Positions 1-12,350 of a stretch of DNA of 64,000 nt are shown here, one piece after another. A program made the translations under genes and the position numbers. The stretch covers positions 62,001-126,000 of the forward strand of contig KK106986.1 in assembly GCA_000611775.1 (NCBI GenBank). Direction: 5' to 3'. Source of the stretch: Umbilicaria muhlenbergii (Eukaryota; Ascomycota; Lecanoromycetes; Umbilicariales; Umbilicariaceae). The notes under the pieces are model-generated. The model was not told where the DNA came from, did no database searches, and worked only from the letters and a program-made list of their open reading frames with translations. Position 1 is the stretch's first letter; the number at the start of each line of letters is the position of its first letter.

Positions 1-3000
1 ACGCGTTTCCCTGTTCCAAAACCACTTACACTGCAGTTTACAGTTACCGTACACCCGTGCGCATTTGCTCAAAACCTAAATATGCTCAGTCACTGAGCAA
101 ATATGCTCAGTCACTGAACTACGCTAGCAACTGAGCCAAATTGCTATTGGTTCCATACCCTGTCATCAAAACAGAGACGCGTACTTAAGGCCACTAAGAA
201 CTCCGTCTTACCAAAACAGTATTAAAACGTGCATATGCTCAAAAAATGCTCAAAAACAATACCGGGGTGGCTAAATCCCTCTATTAACCCCTGCAGACCG
301 CACCCCGACTCCGAACCCTCCTTCTCTTCATCAAAGCACGCCTCCACACGGCAGGCATGAGTGGGGATTTGGCGAATACGAATAGGAACTGCTGGTAGCC
401 ACCTGATATGATGCAACTGCCAACAAGGCCTTAACGCGCCTGCAGCCACCTGCGGAGATAAAGTTGCGGTGTGTACCGAAGTACGGCCAGGCGCATCCAC
501 ACCGTGGACGACACCCTCGTGGGTCGTCCCATACTGCCACCCTGCGAGCTCCATGGTACGAATAAGCCCGAGCTGCCCGACAGAGATGCTGCATATCACC
601 CACTATTGGACGTTTCAAAACACTCCGAATGAGGCAGCCCAGGGCTTGGATGTCCCAAAGAATACCCACACTCGACGTTCAACTTCGCCTCCATCACTCT
701 TCCCCGCGGTGGGGTGACACGAATCCTATGGTAAGCGGATAACGCTCGAAAGAGACGGCGCCTCGGCCAGGCCTCCCGATTCGCTACCCTGCCTTACTCA
801 CAACAAGGCCTCTGGTCAGCCTAGGATCGCCTGTTCGACGCGTATCAAATCTGGTCTCGTGTTGCACACCGACTTCCACGCACCTGCTCCAGTCGGATCG
901 AGCATCGAGACTGCATCCCGTGTGTGTGTGTGGAATTAAGGTAGCTTGTCATTAACACCTGCGCCGTATCAATGGATTGCCTCATTCATCTCACGGCACA
1001 GTGTTGTACCCAGAACAGTGTCTTCATCGAACAAATTTACCTTGTGAAGACGAAAGCGGTCCTGCGGGCTTGATCGGTGAGGCACCGCAAAGGATTGTCA
1101 ACATTGAAATAGGATGAAGGATGCCGCGCCCTTACAGTGCCCCCACCTCATTTGATAGCTAGACGAACGATGAGCCTATTCGATCCGCCTGGTGGTGTGA
1201 AGCCTGAGGAGCTCTCCATCCTCCCCCCCACATGGAAGCTCACGCCGAAATCCTTCCTGGTAATCGCATGCGATCTGCCGATCCTCCCACGTCTCCCTAT
1301 GCGACCCTAACGCCGAGGATGCAATGCACCCTTTCTCAGCTGAGAACCTGCGTCTGCCTTCCATCCTTTAATCTGCTGATGCCTTTGCTGTTATTCTCCT
1401 CATGACTCATGCGACTTCAACAGTCGCCATGCATCATAGAGTTTCAAGCAACAGCCCGACCTGCGTTTAATCTCCACACTCGTTCTCTACAGCTTCATCG
1501 CGTGGATCTCCCTCTTGACCAGGTGTTGCAAGTTCATCATGCGACCCCCAATTTGCAACGCACAACACGAGACTCCACACAAGGCTCCACCCATTGATCC
1601 GACGTACTTTGTGCACGCTCACTCTCTGCAGAACCAACCCCCGGATTCAGCAGTCCGTCCGTCTCTCACCTTTAAATTGTTTTCTGCAACAGGCTCGAAG
1701 GGACACATGACGCGGCTGTAATTTCAAGATCTCACGAACCTGCGTTTCACGTGCCGCTTCTCTGCGCTGAACAAACAGCCGCGCCAAAGAGACCGAGCCT
1801 TGATCCCGAGCTGTGGTTTCCTCCCTGCATCTCAGCCATCGCGGTCACAACGCACCATCCTTCACTCGGCCGGACAACCAGCCGACCGGTACTACCTTAC
1901 CGACACCTCCACTCCGCCCACCAGGGCTGAGCTGGCTCCATGCCCCCGCCTGCCCCGCTGTGTGACCCCGGCAAATCCCAACGATGCTGCCCCTTGAGGA
2001 GCGAGTTCAAAGAAGCATCGACGCTCTCCCCGCTATTGGAGGTGACCGTCGCTCGCGGGATACAGAGACAGGGTACGGGAGCATAGGCGGTAATCAAGGA
2101 CCTCGGAGGGTAAACATGATTTCCCTGTGTATACTCGTACCTAGTATCTATCGGAGTCGCACCCCAAATATACATTCTCAATTTCCATTTACGTCTCTTA
2201 CCATCTCGCTCCATTACAAGGTAACTCCGTCCCCCCACCCCAATATCTCTCCCCCAAGACTTCTATCAGTCATGTTCATATCCCCGCCTCCCCGAATCTA
2301 CCGCTCTCGAGACAGATCCGGAAGGTTTAGCAAATCGCATCCACTTCCGCGCTCGCCGTTGAGGGTAACCTTCCTAGACACGACCCCACCCACCGCAGCG
2401 GCCATTCCGGTCATCACCATCAATGAACTGATGTGCCCCGGGGGGATGGGGCGGCAGGTACGAGATGCACGATATGCAGTCGATGCATGTCCCATGCAAG
2501 TAGATACCTCCGTGGGCGTCGTTGTGGTGTGCTCGTAAATGCAGGTGAAAAATGTCCCATGCGGGGAAAAAAGGGAGAAACCGACAGCGAGGCGATGAGG
2601 GTGCTGAGATTTAGGAGATGAGCATGGGAGACTGAGGCGACGATCAAGATTCAGCGGGGAAATAAGGTAGTGTCTGATGTTGGGCGGGTACATTAGCCTT
2701 GAGGTTTTGGTGGACATTTTATGTTTCATGCGGATTGGTCTACGGGGCCGGGCTGCTGCTCATGTAAGTCGGGTTTTCGGTGTTTGTTTTTGTTCTGTCT
2801 GAGTTTATACCATAGGTTCAAACTTTCTCCTATTTTTCAAGCTGATTTACACAATGGTTCAAAGGTTCCTGGCCGCCAGTGCTGTTTGCTCGAGACGTCG
2901 CTTCATCATCAGAAGAGAGTACAGTACCCATGCTTCGGATGTATGATTAAGATTTGGTGTCGTATAAATCTGATCTCTGATCCTGGTATCTGCGCTGGCT

Positions 3001-3275
3001 TTCGTAATTCCACAGTTAGTCTCCGGATCTGGCGTAAAGGCAGGCAGTTTCCATGCAGTGGCGAAGTTCTTCATTCCAGCCTGAAATCTATTGATTAATT
3101 CGAGGATGGCTTTATACCTTGCACCTGGCCAGTATGTGCCAAGAGAAAAGTGTTGTTTAGTTGGCATTGACATAGAGAAGAGCTTTGGCAATTGCAGTGA
3201 GATGCCCTAATCTTCTGCGCACATCCATTCAATTCCAACTTGTGCCGCGTTTTGAAATCTACCATATGTTCGTCT
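1..3275. other. Gene-poor region, no supported gene
   Basis: Many short open frames occur on both strands here, but none shows a recognisable domain, consistent splice signals or a signal peptide. A short motif reading ATATGCTCAGTCACTGA is repeated around 81-120. The longest frames, about 143 and 184 codons between 1984 and 2729, overlap each other on opposite strands and look like chance openings in C-rich DNA. I see no RNA gene. Confidence 0.6.
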
Positions 3276-4287
3276 CTACACTTGCCACTTACACTCGAGC
3301 CTTACGCCATGCCTAGCATCACTTCTGTGGGTAATCCAATGTGCACCCACTTGTGCATTGACAATTTGACAGTGTTTCTTACCCACCTCGACACGGCGCC
3401 GTCGCATAGAAACAGTCTGGGCTGAGGACCTGGCGGTTTCCCATCCTTTTCTAGGAACCCACACACTAGAGTACTCTAGCTTTAAGACTTTGGGGTCCAT
3501 CACAATTGAATCTTCATGGCACGTACAGTCTTTAAGCGTAGAGGCAATAGCCCGCTCCAGCTGTGCCATAATTTCATACCCTTCGCGCCAACAATTGGAG
3601 GTAATGCCGCCAAATATGGGATCCCAATCGGTTAGGGGATATTCGTCTCTTTTGAGAGCTTGGACGGTTTCATACCCGCCAAGATGATCAAGAGGCTCGT
3701 AGCCGTTCTGATGGTGTAAAAGTACGAGCCCGCTACAAATTGCTCACTGGTGGGGCCGGCTGGAGGGGACTCTCCATCGGGCGTCAACCTGTAGTATGGC
3801 TCTGTCGCTGTTGGAAGCTCTTCGCCCTGCTTCGTCGCATTATCAAAATCGCACAGTTTGACATGACCGTCGGCGTCCAAAACGATGTTTGCTGGCCGCA
3901 TGTCGCCATCAAAGTAATCAAGCTGTTCGAGGCAGGCTGCGCCACTGGCAAGCTGTTTGATGCAGCGGTGTTGTAATTGCTCGCTGATCGGTCTTTCCTT
4001 TTGTTAGGCAAGGCGAACTTTGAGAGACTTGCTTATCTGCTGCATGAAAATACCTTTAGATGTGCAAAGGAAACAATGCATGATGTTTGCATGACTTTTC
4101 CTAAAGAGAAGCTTCCATACGTCTCTTTCAGACTCAACATCCTCGACAGCTGAGTCCATCATGAACTGATGATCAGATGTTGAATTACCAAATTGAAGAG
4201 AAACCTTGATGATGATACTGACAGAAAGGCAAAAGATGCTATCATTAGCACTTATAACGAGAAACTCATAACGTTTGAATGACGTTC
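3276..4287 (-). pseudogene. Broken protein kinase-like gene
   Basis: On the minus strand a fungal protein kinase-like domain can be followed from about 4287 to about 3530. It shows an N-lobe-like segment around DVWKLLFRKSHANIMHC, a catalytic-loop-like DMRPANIVL, a metal-binding-loop-like CDFDNA in place of DFG, and a C-lobe ending SNCWREGYEIMAQLE. Two lesions break it. An in-frame TAA sits at 4004-4006, between KVRLA and QKERPISEQ. A one-base deletion in an A run near 3707-3711 separates FYTIR from NGYEPLDHLGGYE, which continues in the next frame. The canonical HRD and DFG motifs are altered, as in fungal kinase-like families whose activity is unclear. The first usable Met would be at about 4162. 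A sequencing error could explain one lesion but hardly both. Identity as kinase-like is confident; the exact family is not. Confidence 0.8.
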
Positions 4288-4740
4288 ACAAGCTAATAGT
4301 CACTGTTGCAGACATGATTCTGAAAGGACGGGTGCTGTTGACAACGTGATGTGAAAAGCTGAATTGAATAGCTAGCAATGTGATGAGATAGTATGTACTG
4401 AGGACGCGGTTTGCGGCCCAGCAGGAACACCATGATCCGACAGGAACATCATGTAAAGTATGGCAAGCAACATACTGCGGATTTCCATACAATGTGTAAT
4501 AACGAGTAGTCCTGAGGGAGGTACAGGTTGAGGAGGCCGGTGATGATCTTACTGATAAGGTGGGGCGGCTGAACAGCAAGCCGAGGTTCATCCGTTGTGG
4601 AGTAAGCTTGAGCAGGTACGAGCACTATTCCTCGACGATGCATTCTTCGCATGCTAACTGAGCCTACACCCGGCCTTCATAGACTCTAGAAGTCTCCTTT
4701 CTAAGAACGCGAGGGAATCATTGCTCCGCTCGAAGACAAG
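4288..4740. other. Intergenic, upstream of aldehyde dehydrogenase
   Basis: About 450 bases between the diverging broken kinase-like gene and the aldehyde dehydrogenase. No coding frame with support. It should contain the promoter of the dehydrogenase; I cannot name a specific site. Confidence 0.5.
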
Positions 4741-6512
4741 ATGACATCGCAAATCCCCGAATTCAAGCACTCCGAAGTGGGCGCCATCCCTGCCATCGTC
4801 AACCAAGCGCGCACCGCCTTCAACACCCATAAGACCAAACCCGTTGATTTCAGACTCGTGCAGCTGCGCAAGCTCTGGTGGGGGTAAGAACATCAACGCA
4901 GTGTACTACCAAAGACAGTTGCTGATATCCTCGTCCCCTAAACAGCCTGAAGGACAATGAACCCGCCCTGCTCGAGGCGTGCAAACGCGACATCGGCAAG
5001 GGCACCTTCGAGACCATGCTCACAGAAATCAGCTGGTGCGAGAACGACATTGTCTTCGTTTGCAACAACCTTGCCAAATGGGCAAAGGACGAGAAAGCGC
5101 CGGACATGCCTCTCACAAATGCCCTTCTAAGTCCAACAATCAGGAAGGATCCACTGGGATGCGTGCTTATTATCGGGTCCGTTACATCTTTCCTACTTTG
5201 CCTGACCAGGCACGGACAGTACTAACGCTCCCTCCTCCACATTAGAGCCTACAACTTCCCCGTCCAGCTCTCCATCGGGCCCCTCATCGGCGCCATTGCA
5301 GCCGGCAACACCGCAATCCTCAAGCCTAGCGAGAGCGCCCCTGCCACCGCAGCCGTGCTGCAGCGCGTCATCGAAGACTACCTCGACCCTTCATGTTACG
5401 GCGTCGTCCAAGGCGCCATCCCAGAGACGACAGCTCTCCTCGACCAGAAGTGGGATAAGATATTCTACACCGGCGGCGCCAATGTGGGCAAGATCATCGC
5501 GAAGAAGGCGGCGGAGACGCTCACCCCGGTGACGTTGGAGCTTGGAGGTCGAAACCCAGCGATTGTGACGAAGAATGCGGATGTGAGATTGGCGGCGAGG
5601 AGGCTCTTGTGGGGCAAGTTCTTGAACGCTGGACAAGTCTGTATTTCGCAGAATTACATCTTGGTGGATAAAGAGGTCCTTCCAGGCTTTCTAGCAGAGC
5701 TCAAGACCGCGATGAAGGAGTTCTACCCTGACGGTGCCAAAGCGTCACCGGACTATGGCCGCATTGTCAACGAGCGACAATGGCGGCGGTTGAAGAACAT
5801 GATCGACGAAAGCAAGGGGAAGATTTTGATGGGGGGTACGATGGATGAAGTTGAGAAGTTCATGGAACCAACTGTGATCCAAGTCGACGACTTGAACGAT
5901 AGCCTCATCAAGGACGAGAGCTTCGGACCCCTCATTCCCATCCTACCGGTCGACGACCTTGACCAGGCTATCCGGATCGCGAACGAGGTCCAAGCCACCC
6001 CTCTCGCGCTCTACCCCTTCGGCACGAAGAAAGAGACGAATCGTGTCCTGAACGAAGTCCGGTCTGGTGGCGCATCGGTCAACGACTCCTTCTTCCACGC
6101 CTCGATACCCACACTTGCATTTGGTGGTGTGGGAGAGTCTGGTCAGGGTGCCTACAGGGGCAAAGCGAGCTTCGATTGCTTCACGCATAGAAGGAGCGTG
6201 ACAACGACGCCCGGGTGGATGGAGGGTTTGATCAGTATCAGGTATCCGCCTTATAAGGGCAAGTGGGCCAAGGCCAAGAAGATGAACGAACTGAAACCGA
6301 ACTTTGATCGGGAAGGAAAGGTGAAGACATCGTTGGTCAAGTATCTGCTGACCTTGGGCGCTGGAAGCTTCACGGGAGGGATGTCCCGATTTGTGATTAT
6401 TCTACTGGGTAAGTGAATTGCTAGGCTTTCTCTCATTCTCGGAGTATGACACTGATGAGTAGAAGCGGCCATCGGGATCAGGCAGTATCTAGAGCGACGG
6501 GCAAGACTGTGA
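4741..6512 (+). CDS. Class 3 (fatty) aldehyde dehydrogenase
   Basis: NAD(P)-dependent oxidation of long-chain aldehydes to acids; the family includes yeast Hfd1 and mammalian fatty aldehyde dehydrogenase. Exons 4741-4883, 4946-5176, 5246-6408 and 6463-6512 join in frame to 528 residues, near the family size. The catalytic Glu lies in VTLELGGRNPAIV (about residue 223) and the catalytic Cys in NAGQVCISQ (about residue 257). The last intron splits a hydrophobic C-terminal tail (SRFVIILLEAAIG) followed by basic residues, which fits the C-terminal membrane anchor known in this family. The second intron starts GTCCGT, a weak donor, but the frame demands it. The start Met opens an acidic-poor N-terminus without a signal peptide. 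The exact substrate is inferred. It could also act as a beta-apo-carotenal oxygenase, a close subfamily in fungi. Confidence 0.93.
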
Positions 6513-7050
6513 GAGCTTTCCCAGGGCTGCGAGCACATCAGGAGAGTGAAGCGTGGGTTTGACGACATTACTCCCCGCGGCGAGTAACTGTGTAAGGAAA
6601 GAACTGTGTTCTTAGTTACTCCAATATATAGATTCTCCAATATATAAAGAAGCTCTAAAAGCTAGGTAGAGAAAGGATCTTGAGAGCCGTATATGCTTCG
6701 AGTACCTTTGTTATTCAATGCTTGGGGATGATATCGATATCAGTATCAGCAGGCTCTCCACGTTCGCCACGTGAGCACGGTGGGCTCCTGGAATACCTTC
6801 AAGGCTCTCCGTAGCCATTATTGTTTCTCGGAGTACAGTTCGTTATTCGCCTCGCCAGGCCGAATGTGTATCAACGCCACGAGGCTGTGTAAGTCACCCA
6901 TGCTTTAGGTGACGACCCGCCCAACCACCTTCCTTTCGCAAAACTCACCCTTCATTTCCTCATTTAACCACCAAGCCCAAGAACAAGCTAACAAGCAAGC
7001 ATCATCATCTACTCTCCGTACTCACATCGTCAGCCCAGGTCCATACGACA
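6513..7050. other. Intergenic, promoter side of the SH3 gene
   Basis: About 540 bases without a supported gene. A perfect CACGTG palindrome (bHLH-type E-box core) lies at 6768-6773. Its use is not shown by the sequence. An open frame runs in from 6909 in the phase of the next gene's second exon, but conserved residues and splice signals favour a start at 7051. Confidence 0.45.
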
Positions 7051-7932
7051 ATGATGGAAGATCGAAACGCAGCCATGACCAACCGGTCCCTCCGCACCAT
7101 CCGCACAGCAAGCACGCCTCAAGCCTCGTCCGCCAATACCAGCTAACCTCTTCCCAGGAACTTGAATTCCTCACCGACACCTCAATCATAACCCCCGAGC
7201 AACTTACAACCATTCTCTCTCACCTACCATCCCAAACCCCGCTACATGCCCCCATCCGCGACCTCTCCTCAAACACCGCCGCAGCCGGAGCTACAACCCC
7301 CGTCGTACAACCACCAGTATCCCAACTGGCAGCCATATCCCTCTCCGAAAAGCACCAACCCAACAACTTCTACGCGCCCGTACCATCAACCTCCCCCGCA
7401 CCGCCTCCACCAGCCTACACCCAACCCACCCCTTCACCCCTCCCACCCCTCGGTCCACCACCCCTCGCCACGGCATCAGCCCTCTACGCCTACACGCCCG
7501 CCGATGCGGGCGACCTAGCGCTAGCACCAAATGACCACGTCACGATCACAGAGTTCATGAACGCAGACTGGGCGAAGGGTAAGAACGAGCGGACAGGCCT
7601 CGTGGGTATATTCCCTCGGAGCTACGTCCGAGTGATAGATGAAAAGAGCATGGTCGGCGGGGCTCAAGCGCCACCGCCGCCGCCGGGGATGGGGTATGGG
7701 AATATGCCTTTGGAAGTGGCGCAGGGGCCGGTGCAGGGAGGGGCTGGGGGTGGGATGTTGGGGGAGACGGGGAAGAAGTTTGGGAAGAAGTTGGGGAATG
7801 CTGGTGAGTAGATCTATTTGTGTCTGGGGAGGAAACAGGGGTGGTAGGGTGCTGTGCTGACTTGCTTGGTGATTAGCTATCTTCGGGGCGGGGGCGACAA
7901 TGGGGGGGAATTTAGTGAATTCGATTTTCTGA
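7051..7932 (+). CDS. SH3-domain protein, Lsb1/Pin3-like
   Basis: Homologue of the LAS17(WASP)-binding SH3 proteins acting at cortical actin patches and endocytosis. Exons 7051-7107, 7158-7803 and 7877-7932 give 252 residues. The N-terminus NRSLRTIRT joins ELEFLTD exactly as in the family when a GC-AG intron (GCAAGC...CCCAG, 50 nt) is removed. A Pro-rich middle follows, then an SH3 domain (ASALYAYTPADAGDLAL through GLVGIFPRSYVRVID) and the conserved C-terminal tail KKLGNAAIFGAGATMGGN, completed only by the last small exon. Two adjacent Met codons lie at 7051 and 7054; either could start. The tail is Gly-rich and hydrophobic and is diagnostic of the family. Function is by homology. Confidence 0.9.
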
Positions 7933-8206
7933 TGAAGGAGACAGGGGGCTTTGCTGGTTGCTATAGCGTCGTGTTTGGGAATCAAGAGGGACATGGGGTT
8001 GCTTTGCGCTTGATGTGGAAAAAGACTTTAGAATTGCTTGTAGGATCTTACCACTACCCGTAGGTAATTAACACTGAGTCTGTATCTGTCTGCATTTCAC
8101 CGCCCGTTACAGTTTTGAAACTGCTGAACTCTTACATACTCCCTACACATCAATTCATCTTCTGAACTCTTACACACTTCCCACATACCAATTCACCTAA
8201 CAAGTT

Positions 8207-10226
8207 TCAAACCTTCCTCGGCGCCCACCCCTCCTTCACCCACCTCGCCGCCAATAAAAACGCCGCCCCCAGAAAGATACTACACCCAGCAAACAACTGC
8301 GCATACAAATACCTGCCCCCACCCGCCTTGATCAGCGCCCCCCCGATCGGGCTCCCCGTCAAACACGCCACCCCAATCACCACAAACACCATGGCCATGC
8401 GGATCCCCAACTTGCTCACATCGGGGCAAAACCCATAGATCGTCGCATTGTACAGACTCTGCAGTCCCGCGGCCGCAAAGCCGTAGAAACAAGCGACGAT
8501 GAGAAGAGCGGTATGGGTGGAAGCGCCTACCCAGAGGAAAATGAGCATAGCGGACAGGAAGGTTGACGGGATGATGGTGTTCAGAGGCCCAATACAAGTG
8601 TCGGAGATGAGAGCGGGGAGGAAGCGACCGGGGAGATTGGCGACGTTCATGAAAACGAGGAGGTTGGTAGCAGACGAGTTGCTGAGACGGAGGGTGGATT
8701 GGCCGTAGGAGACGATCTTGAGCGCGACTGTCAGTATGGGCAGAGGGGGGTTGTTGGACAAGATGTGGACAAGACGCACGTAGTAGAAGCCGAAAAAGAC
8801 GCCCCAGAAGGAAAAGAACATCCCCGCCATCATGAGCATGTACGGCACGTCGCGGAAAGCGGCCCAGTCCATTTCAGGGCGGCCGCGGCCGCGCCAGCCG
8901 GGGCGTTGCCGCGCGATGAGGTTGGCCGGGAGGAGCGTAAGGAGGGAGACCAGAGCGATGACTGGAAGTGTTAGCGGTGGTGTATATAGGAAGGTGAGGA
9001 CGGGCAACGGAAAGCGAACCTCGCATAGTCCACGGAAACCCGATCTTAAAAACGAGTTGTTTAGCAATGAGCGGAAAGACAACACCACCTACGCATCATC
9101 AGCAAGCCTTCACCACCACCTCTCCCTCCCCCCACGACCCCATCCCATACCAGCAACGCACATACCCGTACTCCCCCCAGCAGCCGCCAACCCCGTCGCC
9201 ACGCCCATGCGCCCCGAGAAATAACTCATCAGCACCACCACCCCACTCGAAAAGACCGACCCCATACCCATCCCCGTCACAACCCCCTGCACAAGCAGCA
9301 ACTGCCACCACCGCGTACAGAAACTTGTGACGAGCAACCCCGCGACGAGCAAGGCACTCCCGCCGAGGAAACAGGTGCGGAAAAACCCCCGGTCGACGAG
9401 CGGGCTGGCGACGATACCCATGAAGAAGACGAGGAAGAGCTGGAAGGAGCCGATCCAAGCGATTTGGGAGGGGGAGTGCGATCGGAGGAGGGAGGATTCG
9501 TAGTAGGCTTGGAAGAGGCCGTAGGACTGGGTTTGTCAGTACGGTAGCTTGGCTGGATGGCGAGTGGGATAAGAGCTCACCATGTTGAGGCCTCTGGAGC
9601 AAGTTAGTGATCTGAGATGATGGGGTACGCGTGTGCAGAGAACGAGGAACTTACTGCGCGTTGAACACGACGAGATGGCCCGCGAGGACGTGGAGCCAAG
9701 CCATGGTGCCTCCATCCGGGGGCTCGTTGGTGAGGGCGTCGTCATCGGGTTTGGAGTCGGGGTGGTCGGAAGGGTTTCGTTCGTGGCGGGTGAGGCGTGC
9801 GAGTTCTGCGGTTTGGGCGATGGATAAAGGTTGAGAGCCAGGTGCGATGTGGAAGGCGGATGGGGTGATGGAGAGTCTGGAACGCCTGTTTTTGGGATGG
9901 TAAGGATCAAGACGAGATGGGAGCTCTGCTTGCTTGAGTTTGTTATCGTCCCAGCTGTCGTTGTAAAGTGGATACCAATCTTTTCTTGCGGTTGAAGTTC
10001 TAGATGCAGCTCGAGGAGGCAGAGCTGGTAGAGCCTTTATATTGTATGGAGGAGGTGGCTGATCGTTGGATGTGATGGTAGAACCTTCGGGGTCGTAGCA
10101 TGGTATGGCGAAAGGTCTATCGACAGCCTCGTGTAGGGAAGGTGACGATTTAAGAGACGTGGCGGAAAGGAAGTCGGATAGGTAGATTCCCTCGCGGATG
10201 TCCTGGAGTTTCTTGGGGATCGCCAT
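8207..10226 (-). CDS. MFS transporter, monocarboxylate permease-like
   Basis: Major facilitator of the fungal monocarboxylate-transporter-like group. Reading the minus strand, exons are 10226-9655, 9593-9581, 9526-9166, 9088-9020 and 8961-8207, totalling 589 residues in continuous frame. Exon 2 is only 13 nt. Residues 1 to about 170 form a long, polar, Pro/Ser-rich cytosolic extension. The first membrane span follows at GGTMAWLHVLAGHLVVFNAQ, next to the family signature GLNMSYGLFQAYYE. Later landmarks are DRGFFRTCFLGGSALLVAG and GVATGLAAAGGSTGGVVFP in the N-half. The C-half carries the usual six hydrophobic spans from about 8870. The first ATG in the frame is at 10226. Substrate cannot be read from sequence. 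The upstream gene AIM24-like is on the same strand but 670 bases away. Confidence 0.9.
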
Positions 10227-10898
10227 GGCTAGGAAGAGGTTGTCGTCTGACGGAGAGCAGATTGACAAAAGATATAGGATTATAGCGTAGGTTTAGACGG
10301 ATGGTATAGAGATGACATGGGTGAATTCTAGTTAGATGCTGTGGTGGCTGTGATGCAATGCAAGTAGAACTTTCACGCTGGTGGGAATGATATCTGTAGG
10401 CCGCAATAATACGTGGAGTATTGCCGCCGAGCCCCCTAGTGAAGAAAGTAAAGCCGCAGCGGGTGGACATCCCTTACGTAGCTAAGGCGGAGTGTCGATG
10501 AAGTAGAAGCAGATCAGAGTAATCACAGAGTGGGTTACCAGCAACAAGAACGTGCTTGTCAGGCGCAGCTACACGACTTCGCATACTGGATCTCGGAGCC
10601 AGATATAGAGAATTGAAACGACTCCGACTTTGAATACAGATTGAATACAGATAAAGATAAAATAAGATGGATTTGGAGACTGAATACAGAACATTCCTGA
10701 GTTTTTTCGGAGAAGGGATGAAGCCTCAAGAATCTTCTCTAGCTACCAAAACCCAAGACTTCTTCTAAGATGATTTGAAGTACGCAGTAAGATATCAAGA
10801 CTGTCAGATGTGCAAAATGTACATCGTCTGCTAAAACCACTGAAGCTGCCTCATGATTGAGGGGACACACTGACGGTACTACTAGTATAGACACGACA
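10227..10898. other. Intergenic between two minus-strand genes
   Basis: About 670 bases holding the promoter of the MFS gene and the 3' end of the AIM24-like gene. The stretch 10600-10800 is purine-rich. No supported gene or repeat. Confidence 0.5.
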
Positions 10899-12350
10899 TC
10901 ACATCGCAGCGCCATGAGCAGCCAACCACACGGAGAAAGCCTGCGGATTCCTCGTCTGCATGAAGACAGTCCCAGGACCTAATCGTGATTAGCAGAGTCT
11001 TCATGCAACGAAGTGTCCATTCTCCCACCTGTGAATTTGCACACCAAGCCTTCACCAGAGCTGATGCCGGAGATGATCCCGCCACTAGCAACGCGCTCGA
11101 GCACGTACTTGCAGTTCCAGGCCACCAAATGCCCATTGTCGATGATGTACTTCTCGCCTTCTTGCAACTGTGTACAGTGTCAGCATGAGCTTGTAATCAT
11201 TTAGCGAAAACACTCACATCTTTCCTGATGATAGCTCCCCAGCTCGAAATCCACAGAATGCCAATTCCGCTGATCTTGTACACGAACAAGCCTTCTCCAG
11301 AGAACATGGCCTTGCTGATGCCTTGATTCTTGTACTCCTTAACAATCCCTTGTGTAGCGGCTAAGAAAGCATCCTTGCCGACATTCCACGATTCGTTGCC
11401 TGTCAATCGGAGAGTTGTGATGTCTCCAAGGCAGGAGGGCGCGAAGAGTATCTCGCCTGGGCCAGTATATGTCGAATGAGCCATTTCGCCACCGGCGATA
11501 AGTTTCTTCATCGAAAACTTCACCGCGCCCTTGAGGGTGACGGTTGGGGACATCGCAATCATAATACCTACAAGAAGATGATCAAGATTTAGCCCCTCCC
11601 AATCTGGCAAACCACTCATACCACTCGACCAAGAGGACTGTAAAGGGAACTAACCCGGTTTCGCCTGCAGCGGACACCCCATTGCCAACTGCATCGTCAA
11701 GATCGTATTGCAGTCTCTGTGGCTAATACGATAACTCCCGCCGTTGAAAGTCCCCACGTCGTCCTGCGTACTGGTTGCACCGACAAAATGACCTGCCGGG
11801 GGTGCGCCCCCCGGCATCTGCGCTACCACATTATTATTTAATGGTTTCTCCGGCGACATGGCTGGCTGGGCGTAGGTCGGATGTCCGCCAACATCGCCAC
11901 CTGGTGGAGGCGGCTCGGGATACTCCTGCTTGAAAGGGAATGGGGGCGGGGACTGGGGTGCTTGTTGGTAGGAAGTGCGGCGACCGCTGCTGGAATGCTG
12001 GTGTTGGGGTTGTGGGGGCGGGGGTGGGGGATAGCCGCCTTGGCTATTAGGGGAGGGTTGGGCTGGCGGTGGTGGGTAGTATTGCTGGGAGGGAGGGAGG
12101 CCTGGAGATGGTTGAGGTGGTGGAGGGAAGGTTTGTTGAGCTGGAGCATTGTCAGTAAAGAGCAGCTCTACCAGGGTCTAGGACCATGTGGAATACCGGA
12201 CTGGGGATAGCGATTCTCTGGAGGAGCTGTCAGTTTGATTAGTATACTCCTATGGTCTCTTCAATCTAAGGGCCTTGTCATACGAGGATAGTATCCTCCG
12301 GTCTGGATAGGTGCGGGACCGCTCTGCCCGTAACTCGGCGGGGCGGCCAT
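10899..12350 (-). CDS. AIM24-family protein (DUF124)
   Basis: Member of the AIM24/DUF124 family; yeast Aim24 is a mitochondrial protein linked to MICOS, while other members are cytosolic. Minus-strand exons 12350-12284, 12226-12197, 12140-11655, 11567-11218, 11167-11029 and 10978-10899 give 383 residues. The first 120 or so residues are very rich in Pro, Gln and Tyr (repeated [12 protein letters not shown]), like fungal cytosolic versions. The beta-barrel domain follows from about [18 protein letters not shown], through [18 protein letters not shown] and [19 protein letters not shown], to [19 protein letters not shown] and the terminal [11 protein letters not shown], all typical of the family. 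Intron 2 uses a GTATTC donor chosen because it alone keeps the frame. I see no clear mitochondrial presequence at the Pro-rich start, so location is uncertain. Confidence 0.88.

Noticed and set aside
1984-2729. Overlapping 184- and 143-codon frames on opposite strands
   Set aside because: Neither shows a domain or splice support, and each is the other's shadow in C-rich sequence.
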